Shown: piece by piece, positions 10,345-20,226 of the stretch
Layout: each line of letters starts with the position of its first letter
Numbering within the stretch: position 1 is the stretch's first letter
Assembly (NCBI GenBank): GCA_003427395.1
Contig: BFEA01000027.1
Coordinates: 1,760,578 to 1,788,903 of the forward strand
Direction of reading: 5' to 3'
From: Chara braunii
Taxonomy: Eukaryota > Streptophyta > Charophyceae > Charales > Characeae
DNA length: 28,326 nucleotides
Translations under genes and position numbers: made by a program
The notes under the pieces: model-generated
What the model was told of the DNA's origin: nothing
The model's input: only the letters and a program-made list of their open reading frames with translations
The model's database searches: none

Positions 10345-11800
10345 ACTGTCCTCCTCCCTGCCGAGCTCTCCCAAGCCTCATGCCCCCACCCTGCTAGGTT
10401 ACAGGGCAACATGACTCACCCCAGCTCCAGCCAGCGTCGTCCCGACAGCACCCCTTGGTTTTCCCTTGGAATGCCCGGCCCAAAGCATCCCCAGATCTCT
10501 CTACCAGGCCTCACGCTCCTGCTATTAACAGGTTACAGGGCAATCCCCCAGCACCGGCCAACGTCGTTCTGGCATCGAAAAGCAAACAGATCCACGAGTA
10601 AACAGCATCAAGGAAACTGAGACTGCTTTTGCAAGAAGTACCCAGAGTCCTAAACAATTCTCAAGACTACCAAAAATATCCAGAAACATCTCGAAACTGG
10701 CAAAGAAACTAGGGCCCGATTGAAAAAAAAAATTGAGGTGACTATGACAAAATTCAGAAATCGACTCAGAGAAAAACCCCATCAACCCTCTACACCTCCC
10801 TCCGGCAAGACTAACTGCAACAGAGTCACCATCTCTGCTGCTGCTGTGCCATACTCCCATCCTACCAGCTAGCCCCCTTACTGATAGGACGCGTGATATC
10901 CCCCCATTTTCTTCTCCCACCCACCCTATTTTCTTCTTAAGGTACGTCAGAACACATTAAAGTAAAAAAGAGCATGGGAATAGGCCGCAGGGGTCCTGCA
11001 AATGATCCAAAAAACGTTGAAGTCCCTCACACACCCTTCCGAAGTCTTCCAAAACTGTCTTACTCCCTGCCGAGCTCTTCCAGGTCTCCCACCCCCACAT
11101 CTAGCTGGGTTATAGGGCAACACGACTCACCCCAGCTCCGACCAGCGTCATCCCGGCAGTAACCCTTGGATGTCCCGTGGAATGCCCACCCCAAAGCATC
11201 CCCAGATCTCTCTACCAGGCCTCATGCTCCCGCGTTGCAGGTTACAGGGCAACTCCCCAGCACCGGCCAGCGTCGTTCTGGCATCGGACAACCGCAAATC
11301 ACTGAGTAAAACAACCTCAAAGCCACCTCAGGATGAATTAGCAGGAATCTCAAAATCCTAAAGACCATCCAGGACTACCAAACAACCTAATCTTATTAAG
11401 ATTTTCGCTCTAAACTTTATGAGAATGGGGGGGCCGAAACTAAAACGCCTACTATCCTAAAATCCCCCCTCATTAGACCAAGTGTCAGTCCAGGCTTTCA
11501 GTCTTCGTATCAGGACTCACTTGATCTCATACCCCCTCTCTGCTAGGGTAACAGGGTACCACAACCCTCCCCAGTACCGACCAAACTTGTTCTGACAGTC
11601 AGGAAGTGCCTTCCTCCCTCGGCAGTTCCTGTAGCGGCAAGCCCCTAACCGGTTACAGGGTCAATACCCCAGCGCCAGCCTCGTTGGACGGTCTGGTTAT
11701 GCGCTCAGCATAACTTTGCAGGCCTCAAGCTCCCCCCGGGTTACAGAGCACAAGCTCCAGCACCGGCCTGCGTCGTCCCAGCGCCGTCCTTCTAACCTAC
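10345..11800. repeat. Degenerate motif array (GGTTACAGGGCAA units)
   Basis: A motif of about 50 bp, GGTTACAGGGCAA followed by AGCACCGGCCAGCGTCGT and often (T)CTGGCA, starts at 10397, 10531, 11108, 11240, 11547, 11651 and 11739. Most copies are preceded by AGGCCTCA(T/C)GCTCCC. The first four form two doublets within an approximately 310-bp segment (about 10345-10660) repeated at about 11056-11370. The spacings are irregular (134, 577, 132, 307, 104, 88), so this is not a simple satellite. No coding frame explains it. Confidence 0.75.
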
Positions 11801-13083
11801 TTACCCTGACCAACAACCCTCCTCTGTTGAGGCCCCCTTCTGCCTTCCATCCCCAATCCCAGCTTCACACCCCTAAGAAATTCCTTCAGAAGCCTAAATC
11901 TGGAAAAGGTTAAAAACGAATTTCAGGAATTCTATCTGAACCATCTTTTAGGATTTTAGAAAGAGAAAGAACGACAAATCTGGAATTTAGAATCAGAATT
12001 ATTCCACATGGAGAATGACTTCGAATGGAATTTGAAACCAAATGAGTGAGTGGATCATTTGTGATGTCCAAAATGACTTTCGATTCAGATTCCTAGAACC
12101 CCGAGGTCCCAAGAATCGTTCTGATGGTAAGTCAAAGAATACCAATTAGCAGAAACAAATCAGCGATCAAATATATGTGAAAAGAACAACGAATCTAAAA
12201 TCCAGCACCAATCGACGAAAAATTGCGAACTACCAATCGATTTTTTTTCAGAAATTTCATTTCAAAGACAGAATTACGAATTTACTGGATCAGAATTATC
12301 AGTTATACGTGCGTGACCTATTGAAGATTCTATGTAAAAAATCCAATTAGGCAAAACACTATCAGAGAGTCTCCACCCTGGAACACGATGATAACAAGGC
12401 ATAAAGAAAACCATCAAGAAGACCATCTGGCAACAAAAAATACGAAATCGTACCAGATGATCATCATATCGACTCAAGATCCAGAATCCTCGAATGAAAC
12501 CCCAAATCCCTGGAAAATCACTCAGAATTGATTATGAAAACGTTAGTAGAGTTCGAAAGAGGATGCATCCAGACCACGCGTGAGTTGTATAAAAGCCAGA
12601 ACTCCTAACCCTTCTTCCTCAGCCACAAATTACCACCCCTTCCCTCTCCCCCTTCAGACCCTACCCCTGCGCTTTTGGGGGAAGCAAGATTCCCTTCCCT
12701 CCCACTGCTAACATCTTGGCTCCTTGGCTCAAAGTAAAACGCTAGCTCCAAAAGCATAATCGGCCATCTTCGACTCCACAGCATCGAAAACAGTGTGGCA
12801 TCCCCTCGCCAAGGCCGTTGGTGAGTCGCCACAGGAGGTCCAACACCACCCTGCTTATACACTTACCATATTCATACCCGTGGTTGAGGAAGAGGGAAAG
12901 ATTTTCAAGACGCGTTGTCTCGTCGGTAACATCATTCACAACAGAAAAAAGTCCAGCCGACATCGATTAGGATGCCGCTCCCCACCACCATGCACTTCGT
13001 CGACCTACTCAGCTCCCGCCACTCCCGCTATCTAACGCGCCGTTCACGTACAAGGATTTGCATGATCACACTTCAGCAACGCT

Positions 13084-13320
13084 CCTCCTGCCCTAACACC
13101 CCGCCCTGCCTCCATAGAAGGCTCCATCCCCACCGTCGCCACTTCCCTCCCATCCGCTTGCTATCACACCGCGAGTTCTCCACCACTGGCTTGCTTCAGA
13201 GATTCACGCTTAAGCGCGCAGCAGCGTCTCTATTTTGGACCTGTGCCTGCCAAACAGAGCAGGATGCCCCTCCTGCCCTAGCGCCAGACACCGCCCTGCC
13301 TCCATAGGAAGCTCCATCCA
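13084..13320. repeat. Dispersed direct repeat, period about 185 bp
   Basis: CTCCTGCCCTA plus CCGCCCTGCCTCCATAG and GCTCCATCC appear at about 13084-13130 and again at about 13267-13319, the second copy with about six extra bases. The intervening DNA is not repeated. Confidence 0.65.
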
Positions 13321-13599
13321 CAACCTCCCGTACCTCCTCCAGCGCGCCAATCCTCCGTGAGCTCGATAAAACTTCCAAGTTCGCATGATGGCTCCTCTAG
13401 CATAGGCAGGATATGGCGAGGTCAACACACACGACCGCCCTACCCATGTCAAACGCAGCTGATCGCACGCTGAGACAACCGACCTCCATCGCTACGTAGA
13501 TTGACGCGCGGCAGCAACACGCCAGGTGAACGCGCCATGCGAAACCGCGCCGCAGAGACACGCCGTGTGAAGGCGCCAATCGGGCGCGTCGTGTGGCCG

Positions 13600-13627
13600 G
13601 GCGCAGCGCTCCCGGTAGCGCTGCGCC
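13600..13627. repeat. Perfect 11-bp GC hairpin
   Basis: GGCGCAGCGCT, loop CCCGGT, AGCGCTGCGCC. It lies in a CpG-rich stretch (13500-13640). No T-run follows and no gene ends here, so a terminator role is not implied. Confidence 0.7.
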
Positions 13628-13850
13628 CTCCCTCCGCAGAACTTCATTCTCATTTTGCACCGGTGAGCTATGATTTTGTAATGGTGCTGATGTTGAATTT
13701 TGAGACCTCAGACCTGGTTCCTGGTGGGTGTTTTTTTTTTTTTTTTTTTTTTTCCCAAAAGGAAAAAAAGATGCAAGTTGCCTTCTCCTCATATGGGGGA
13801 CAGCTGCATTTTACTACTCTGTATTCTTCTCTCAATATTCTCTTTTTTTA

Positions 13851-14131
13851 ATTCAAGCATTGGACAATGATTCCAAGACTTTGTTGCATTTCTTCAATGC
13901 GGACACAATAACGATCATAACAATCTCCTCGTGTACCTATGCGTACATCAAATTCTACTTTGTCATAAACATTGTACGGTCCTGCTTTTCACTAATCCCA
14001 GGAAACCCCTGAACCTCTTAACATTACACCACTAAATCCCCAATCCATAGCCTGTTGTGCAGTAACAGTACCGATATCCACGAGTCGTCGTTTCCAAATA
14101 CGATTATTTTTTAACATTTCTCAGACTACCT
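13851..14131 (-). pseudogene. nad7: Mitochondrial nad7 fragment inserted in nuclear DNA (NUMT)
   Basis: Minus-strand translation gives NADH dehydrogenase subunit 7 (49-kDa, NuoD-like): [55 protein letters not shown] and IIVQCLN. The order and spacing match the mitochondrial protein. It is dead: two adjacent stops (TAG TGA) replace the Leu-Arg expected after GSGVxWD, and another TGA sits near the upstream edge. Homology stops abruptly after QCLN at 13851. The upstream edge abuts a second, diverged copy of the first 109 bp. Confidence 0.93.
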
Positions 14132-14240
14132 ATTACACCACTAAATCTCCAATCTGTAGCCTGTTGTGCAGTAACAGTGCCAATATCTACAAGTCATCGT
14201 TTCCAAAGACAATTATTTCTTAACATTTCTCACAATACCT
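14132..14240 (-). pseudogene. nad7: Tandem second copy of the nad7 segment
   Basis: A 109-bp direct repeat of 14023-14131. It again reads [12 protein letters not shown] and then DWRFSG, with extra damage (a stop in place of the second Arg of WKRR). The period is exactly 109 bp and the two copies differ at roughly one base in nine, so the duplication is old relative to other tandem duplications here. Confidence 0.85.
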
Positions 14241-16160
14241 ACCCCAAGCTATATACTTGGGTCTTAGGGTCATGGACTACGGGAGGGAGGCAAATAATTT
14301 ACTACCCCCTAAACTATCCTATAGTGGACAGAGGACGAGCCTTAAATTTACTGATCTGGACTAAAGCTATCCTAAGGTTATGGGTCTACGCCTATCTAAC
14401 TCTGCTCTGTGTGGGAAGCAGCACCCACGCTCCTTACACCTGGCGCTGACAACACCCGGCAAAAAAAAACAGAATAAGTGAACCACCAGTACCTTTCGCA
14501 GGTGAAGGTTTCTGATGATTAATGTACAACCGTGATTTTCGGATGAGTAGTGCTGCCGGAGCTCAATGGCTGGCGGCGCCAGGCAAAGAAAAACAAAAGT
14601 GTGCCTGCGCCAGTCTGTTCTTTCTTGGCGCGCATAGGAAATCCCGCCGGGGAAAAGAGGCTCAGAGGTACTGGTGGTTCAAGAAAAATCTTGGAGAAAG
14701 AAGTGGTGTGCAAGAATAGAAGAACAGCAATCGAACCAAGACTTCCAACCACATGCATGAACCCTGATCCTGCCTCAATTTTCCAAAGTCTACCCTCAGG
14801 TATGCTGGAGGATAGCGCACACTCCCAAGCCCCATCCACCATACTGTTCAAGTAAGCGGAGCCCCTCCACTCTGACCGCTCTCCTCACACAAAAGAGTGC
14901 ATGCTCAGCAGGACTTAACATTATTTTGAAACTGTCATCCCTGGAAGCAATGTCGTTCCACGATTGTGTCCCACCCTACACTGGAAAAAGTCAGAGGACC
15001 TATGCTCGACAAGAGTTCGATCGCAAAACTTGACAGAGGATCAAAATAGTTTTTGTAGAGGACATTGGTTCGATGTCTGTGGGACATGCAATTGCCAGAA
15101 TGGTGAAGGTGCTCTTTGATATGGTCTTCGACCACCCAGTCCCGCAACAAACTTCATCATCATCCGCAACGACAGAGCTACCCTCTACCAGGACAAAGGC
15201 ACACAGCCAGGTGACCTCGTTTCAACCCAGATTGTCAGCCTCCTCTCCGACCAATCTGAGGTGGGGACAGATGAATTGGAGTGGGAAGTCCCGGGCTGTT
15301 AGGAGGAGTCAGATGACTCTGATGAGTAGGCACACAGCAGTTTCGCTATTGCTGTGTAATGGCGGTAATCAAGCGCCAGAGGCGACAGCAGCAGAGACCT
15401 CGCCGCTGAGGATACAACAGGTTAGTTCCACGACAAATGCAATGGTGTCCCTTCAGGCCAAGCTCATAGACAGAGTCCACCCTTGCTCGGACATGGCACC
15501 TGCTGCACCTACAGACCATCAGCCCTGATCCAGGATTTGGCACAATCCCATAGCATGGTCGGCACATAAACCAGTACCTTGAGGTAAGCCGACGAATCCA
15601 ATCAGGCCCTCCTCTGAGATGGACGTCCGATACCCTCCGGTTCAAGGGATTCTGGTCTTCCCAATGAAGAGGCACCCACAGTCCCAACAATGGCTGCTGG
15701 GATTGAGACCGAATGGTTGTTTGTTTGTGGACAATGGAGTTTACAACCGCAAGGGACAATCCAATTACATGGGCCTGACTGCTGAAGGGTGGAAAGGGGA
15801 CTGCTCCAGAGCAGAAACATCCAACAAGTCGAGCGCTAATGAAGTTCGACGAACAGCAGGGGATCACCAAGGTGGCCTCCCACAAGCACCCCTCTTCCCT
15901 GTCAGTATCACCCTGGTGATTCCACTGACTGACTCAGCTTGGAATACCAACGGAAAGGAGGAGGGCCTGCTGCGGCTCTCCGGTACCTCAGGTGCACGCT
16001 TTCAGGCAAGCCCCTTGTTGGAGAACTCACTTTCGGACACCCAGAATGCCAGGGATGATCTTCCTCTGCTTATTCAACTTAGTATTCTTTTTGTCAAAAT
16101 TTGTGAACTTAGTCTGACTTTTTATCACTTTTATTTGTTTGTTTTTTACTTCATTTGTTA
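14241..16160. other. Unassigned intronic sequence with possible degenerate retroelement frames
   Basis: No confident gene. At 15150-15290 one plus frame is coding-like (RATLYQDKGTQPGDL ... LLSDQSEVGTDELEW) before a stop, and at about 15830-15920 another reads RRTAGDHQGGLPQAPLFPVS, which loosely resembles the LINE RT motif RRTxGVRQGCPLSPxLF. Both are too decayed to name. Confidence 0.35.
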
Positions 16161-16515
16161 TTTTCATTGGTTAATCTTCAGTTAAACAAGACCGCTCACC
16201 AGGTTATCACAGCAGTCAGCCTGAATATACCCAGAAATGGGTGTCACCAGCACGGGGCTCTTCATTTCCTTCTATGCCGCCCCCCTCCCCCTTGATTCCC
16301 CCCACATCCCCTGTCTGCTCTCTACTAGGACTACCCCCCCTTTTCATTGGTTAATCTTAAGTTAAACAAGACTGCTCACCAGGTTATCACAGCAGTCAGC
16401 CTGAATATACCCAGCAATGGGTGTCACCAGCACGAGCCTCTTCATTTCCTTCTATGCCGCCCCCTCCCCCTTGATTCCCCCCACATCCCCTGTCTGCTCT
16501 CTACTAGAAGTACTA
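16161..16515. repeat. 180-bp tandem duplication
   Basis: TTTTCATTGGTTAATCTT at 16161 recurs at 16341, and the whole 180-bp unit is repeated with only a handful of substitutions and small indels. One of the most recent duplications in the window. No gene is involved. Confidence 0.9.
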
Positions 16516-17329
16516 CCCCCCTCCCATCCGGCTTCGCTTCCCTACCCCACGGTGGTTCCAACCCACTTCACTGCACCCTCTCCTGGGCCAAAAAGCTGGG
16601 ACAGACATGCTAAACCACCAGTAGTTCCGAGCTTCCTTTTCTCAATACTGATCTCTGCCATGTGCCGAGTTTCATCGGACAAACGTGAGTGCGGAATCAA
16701 TTTTGTTTGCTCGCACTGCCAGGCTTTTCATAGCGGTACGCTGAGAGCCCCGAAAGACGTGGCGCCCTAACGGCCACAATGAAACAAGATAAATGGGAAA
16801 AGTACTTTGTGGTTTAACGGATTAATGTGGCTAATGATAATAAGGAAAATGCTATTTGGTACCAGCTCAGATGTAGAGAATTGGGGACGTGGCCAGAAGC
16901 GATATGCATCCGAGACAACCACCTCTCCCATTCCGCCCCCCCTCACACACAGCAAAGGGTAAATGGATTTGGACACGTGAAGCTCTCGACACTCAGGGGT
17001 GGCTATATGGCTCCCCCATCATCCGGGCTTAATCCCCTGCATTCAGACTATGATTGGGGGTAGAGACGAACAACTCACAGCCAGCCCCCCGACCAGGACA
17101 ACCACCACTACGCGCCCAAGGCAATAAGAGCAGATGCCCGTACTGGTTCGTTTCTTTTGGCGTGCAGTGCCTGGTACGCTCGTAAAAAGCAGCCTCGGAC
17201 ATAGTAGTGGTTTAATAACCTTCAAAGTTCAACCTGCACAGGATCAGCCGCAGAGATGCGTGGACCAGCAGGCCCCAGTCCGAAGCATCCAAGCTAGGAT
17301 CTAAAGGACAGGACTGGTGTAACGATGAC

Positions 17330-17438
17330 TACAGTCTTCCCCCGAATACAACGTACGGTCATTATAGCTGAATTTAGACCGAAAGACGCACCAAATTCGG
17401 CAATAATGACCGTACGTTGTATTCCGGGGAAGACTGTA
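17330..17438. mobile_element. TA-flanked pogo/Tigger-like MITE, copy 1
   Basis: A near-complete foldback. The 105-bp element (17332-17436) begins CAGTCTTCCCCCGAATACAA and ends in its inverse; about 45-bp inverted repeats agree at about 41 positions. A TA dinucleotide at each side fits Tc1/mariner target duplication, and the terminal CAGTC...CCCGAATA(C/T)AACG pattern recalls pogo/Tigger inverted repeats. No transposase is present. Confidence 0.82.
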
Positions 17439-17639
17439 GAACGTTTTCCAATAAAGCTACAAGTAAAGCTTGGATGACCCAAGCAGGATTCAAAAAGACC
17501 GCACTGAAGGAACGATGGCCAGGCCGAACATGATACCTTTCTTTCAACATCCCTCCGACATACACATCCTTGAAAGAAATAATGCCTACACAACTGTGGA
17601 CTAAACGACCCAGTATTACAAAAACACTCTTCACCTCAG

Positions 17640-17820
17640 GAACATCTTGATGGGGAGAAGAAGCTGACCGGATTGAAGGGGAAGCAACGTCGCAGAACCT
17701 CAATGCCTCGTTGACTAAGCAGCAGGAGGCCCTAGAGGGGCCCCTCACTGAGCATGAACTCCTGGCTGCTCTGTGAGACACCAGGTTTGGACTCCCTGCC
17801 CAAATAGTTCTGGCTGAAGG
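17640..17820 (+). mobile_element. LINE (non-LTR retrotransposon) ORF2 fragment, 5' part
   Basis: Translation shows the linker that precedes the reverse transcriptase in plant-type LINEs: a segment containing EGPLTEHELLAAL, then, in another frame, TPGLDSLP at 17778-17801, equivalent to the common APGPDGLP motif. A frame change and a loss of several codons separate the two, and a TAG follows LPK, so this copy is dead. The segment is split from its continuation by a SINE whose target-site duplication covers 17806-17820. The LINE 5' end, endonuclease domain and UTR were not found; a MITE lies upstream at 17330-17438. Confidence 0.75.
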
Positions 17821-18211
17821 CGGGCCAGCGGCCTAGCTCAGTTGGTTTCGCACACAAGTGGCATTCAGGAGGTCGTGGGTTCAGTTCCTCACGGGCGCCT
17901 GCGGTGTGCTTGGTATTCATCAGCCGAGATAGTTGACTTGCCCCCCCCTGGTCGGCCTTGGCAGGGTCCGGGTCCCTGCCATTCCTCGCTGGGGGTTAGT
18001 TGCTAGGTTTGGTAGATTTCGGATGGGCCTTCCTGCGATGCTTAGACATGGATTCCTCTTCTTAGCGGCTGTCACAATACCTGGTAGATTTCAGTTGGCT
18101 CTTCTCATGGTGCTTAGACATGGGCTGCTGTGCTTAGACTGGTAGGTAGGTAGTGTGAGGTATAATTGAGAGAAGAAAATAGCTTAGTAGTTGTAAAAAA
18201 AAAAAAAAAAG
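17821..18211 (+). mobile_element. tRNA-derived SINE nested in the LINE, with target-site duplications
   Basis: A roughly 390-bp element. Its head has a pol III A box, TAGCTCAGTTGGT at 17834-17846, and a B-box-like GGTTCAGTTCC at 17878-17888, spaced as in a tRNA. The body has an internal 72-bp imperfect duplication (GGTAGATTTC at 18011 and GGTAGATTTC at 18083, each followed by a TGCTTAGACATGG-like tail). It ends in an A-run at 18195-18210. The flanks AGTTCTGGCTGAAGG (17806-17820) and AGTTCTGGCCAAAGG (18212-18226) agree at 13 of 15 bases and read as a diverged target-site duplication within the LINE coding sequence. Confidence 0.85.
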
Positions 18212-18990
18212 AGTTCTGGCCAAAGGTTTGGGATGCCTTCAGCATGGACCTCATGCACTATCTCAATGCAGTCCGGAGAGACACATCTTTTGGGGTTCTG
18301 ATTGGCCGAGGGGTGACTACAAAGCTTGAAATACAGAACTACGGACTGATAACATTACGTCTCCTCGGAGTCCACCCCTATAAAACAGTAGCTAATGTGT
18401 TCTGGGTAACCGATTGTTGCCACACATGAATCTACATACACACCCTGATCAGTTCGGCCTTATGCCCCAAAGGAATATCCAGGGTGATATGCTACTAGTA
18501 AATGAGATGATTTGCTATCCAAGGGAAAGAGACATTCAGGTGTTAGTTCTCTTCATTGATTTAGAAAAGGTGTACAATCATGTGGACTGGGATTTTCTGG
18601 ATCTATGTTTCCAAAGGGGGATGAACTTTGCGCCTCAGTTCAGGAACTGGGTAAGAATACTACACAGATGACCATCTCCTAGCGTAATACTAAATGGTTA
18701 CCTTTCAACCTCCTTGTCCCAACAAAGGTCTGTCCGGCAACAGCAACCCTATTGCACCTCTGCTGTTTGTCCTTGCAATGGCGGGCAAACGAGAAGAGGC
18801 CATTGAGGAATTATTGAGGGTCGACCTTGTTTGGTAGAACGTAAAACCGGAGCTGGATCATTAGAGAATTTGGAGGCGGTGTGGGGAAGGGAGGTGGCCT
18901 TCACCGACCATCTGTTCCTCTGTAGCAATCCAACGATCAAGGCAGTATATGTGCTGGCCACATGAGGCATCAGCATACTGGCCGCAAGGG
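18212..18990 (+). mobile_element. LINE ORF2 fragment, reverse transcriptase domain (decayed)
   Basis: Continues the LINE after the SINE insertion: FWPKVWDAFSMDLMHYLN follows on from TPGLDSLP. Further landmarks in order are LITLRLLG...YKTVANVF (RT motif equivalent to PITLLNVDYKILAKVL), HPDQFGLMPQRNIQGD, LFIDLEKVYNHVDWDFLDL (motif with the first catalytic Asp), ILNGYLSTS and NPIAPLLFVLAM. The usual (Y/F)ADD catalytic box appears degraded to FTDH at 18900-18911. At least two frameshifts (near 18415 and 18745) and in-frame stops show it is inactive. Homology fades near 18990; no 3' UTR or poly(A) was recognised. Confidence 0.85.
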
Positions 18991-19187
18991 CATCAGCAAC
19001 AGTGCACAGAACTTTGACAGTGCCAACTTTTGATGATTTTTATCATTTTTTGTAATTAATTGTTGGCTGACAATTCTGAAAAACTCAGGGTGATGGATTG
19101 AATGCTCACTGCTCATCTTCTCCCAAAAATACCAAAGAAAGGTTAACAAAAAATCCCGGTTCTGAAAAAACAAAAAAAATTCTAGCA

Positions 19188-19280
19188 GTCCTTTGGGACA
19201 TCCGTTAAAATTGGAACGATACAGAGAAGGAAGATTAGCATGGCCCCTGCGCGAAGATGACACACATAAATTGAGAAAAC
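19188..19280 (+). pseudogene. U6 snRNA retropseudogene
   Basis: Starts GTCCTTTGGGACATCCG, the plant-type U6 5' stem-loop, and retains AAAATTGGAACGATACAGAGA and the GATTAGCATGGCCCCTGCGC core. Differences from the plant sequence: a 3-nt insertion just after the ACAGAGA box, a few substitutions (CGCGAAGATG, CACACA), and loss of the 3' end after TTGAGAAA, so the final GGTCCAAATTT is missing. It is flanked by direct repeats AATTCTAG (19178-19185 and 19281-19288). No plant upstream element (TCCCACATCG) or TATA box at the expected distance, and no T-run terminator. Read as a LINE-mobilised, 3'-truncated copy. Confidence 0.9.
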
Positions 19281-19444
19281 AATTCTAGTCCCAGAAACAA
19301 AAGCATGCAAATTTTTGCTCTTCGCTGCTACCACCAGTAGGCCCAAAACTTTTTGGATCGGGTCTCCGAATGCGCCGCCGGATATCGCTTGTCGGGGACT
19401 GGTGGTTTAAAAGGAGCTTTGAGCCTTTTTTGAGGTTCAAAACT

Positions 19445-19525
19445 GTAACACTTCAAAGTTCGAACACTCACAACTATTTGCACTTTTAAACCGAACAAAC
19501 TACGATTCGAGCTTTGAAGTGTTAC
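19445..19525. repeat. Inverted repeat, 20-bp arms
   Basis: GTAACACTTCAAAGTTCGAA (19445-19464) and TTCGAGCTTTGAAGTGTTAC (19506-19525) pair at 19 of 20 positions around a 41-nt loop. Nothing coding in or around it. Confidence 0.75.
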
Positions 19526-19611
19526 GGTCGAAAACTATAAGCACAACTATTTCCCTCATCTCAGAACTTATCCCAAACGAACTACTGGTTGAAAACTATC
19601 TCCAATTGGAT

Positions 19612-19764
19612 TGGATCCTTTTTTAAAAGGAAAAATAATTAACCAGTAAGTTCAGTAACCTTATTTCTTCCATCTGATTTTCACCAGGATTCGAGCTCAT
19701 GATTTGTTTATCAACAGTTACATGTGTAATATTACTAAGATACCATTCAGCCACACGGGCTGGG
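19612..19764 (-). mobile_element. Short tRNA-like SINE with perfect 15-bp target-site duplications
   Basis: A 153-bp insert flanked by identical TATCTCCAATTGGAT repeats (19597-19611 and 19765-19779). Read on the minus strand it begins CCCAGCCCGTGTGGCTGAATGG, whose TGGCTGAATGG resembles an A box, and has AGCTCGAATCC, close to the B box, before an A/T-rich end. The A-to-B spacing resembles a tRNA with a long variable arm (Leu/Ser type), but I could not fold a full cloverleaf. The perfect duplications imply a fairly young insertion. Confidence 0.8.
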
Positions 19765-20226
19765 TATCTCCAATTGGATCCTGAACAAGGATGTTTTACG
19801 CTTTCCAGGAAGAGGCTCCGATCTATGATGACGTTGAGAGGTGAGCTACCTGATTGTGTTCTCTCCAAGGGGAGAGGAAAGAAAAAAACATGCTCGCTTT
19901 CCTCTGGGCGGCATTAGCCTACTTCAGACAGTCTGGATAGCCATCCCGATCTTCAAAACACGGTATCATATACTGCCATCATACCTCTGGGAATAAATGT
20001 GAGCTTCTAATGGGTCGAGCTGCAATGGAGCATGACCTCTGCCTGGCAATGTGCAGGAACAAGGATTGAGCACAAGATTCACCCTTTTTTAAATGAATTA
20101 ATTATATCATCAGTCGCTTGTCAACGGCGCAAAAATATTTCCAAACTCACACAATGCCATGCAGAAAAACCATGAGGAAAATTCAGTCCAGCTTTGCTTT
20201 TGAAACGGATGACTCGTTAAGCTTAC

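Larger units (their letters stand above)
1934..20226 (-). other. ALG10 giant intron between exons C and D (about 18.3 kb)
   Basis: Donor GTAAGC at 20221-20226 and acceptor ending GGCAG at 1934. The exon C and D codon halves (AG + C) restore Ser in a conserved position, so no exon is missing between them. The intron is a repository of mobile and organellar DNA: LINE with nested SINE, second SINE, U6 retropseudogene, cox3 and nad7 mitochondrial inserts, foldback elements, motif arrays and microsatellites. Segments with nothing identified beyond low complexity: 2330-3040, 4200-4790, 4880-5760, 7072-7430, 11900-12990 and 16520-17320. Confidence 0.85.

Noticed and set aside
12588-12595. TATAAAAG as the promoter of an LTR
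   Set aside because: No second LTR, no primer-binding site and no flanking duplication found; kept only as context for the motif array.
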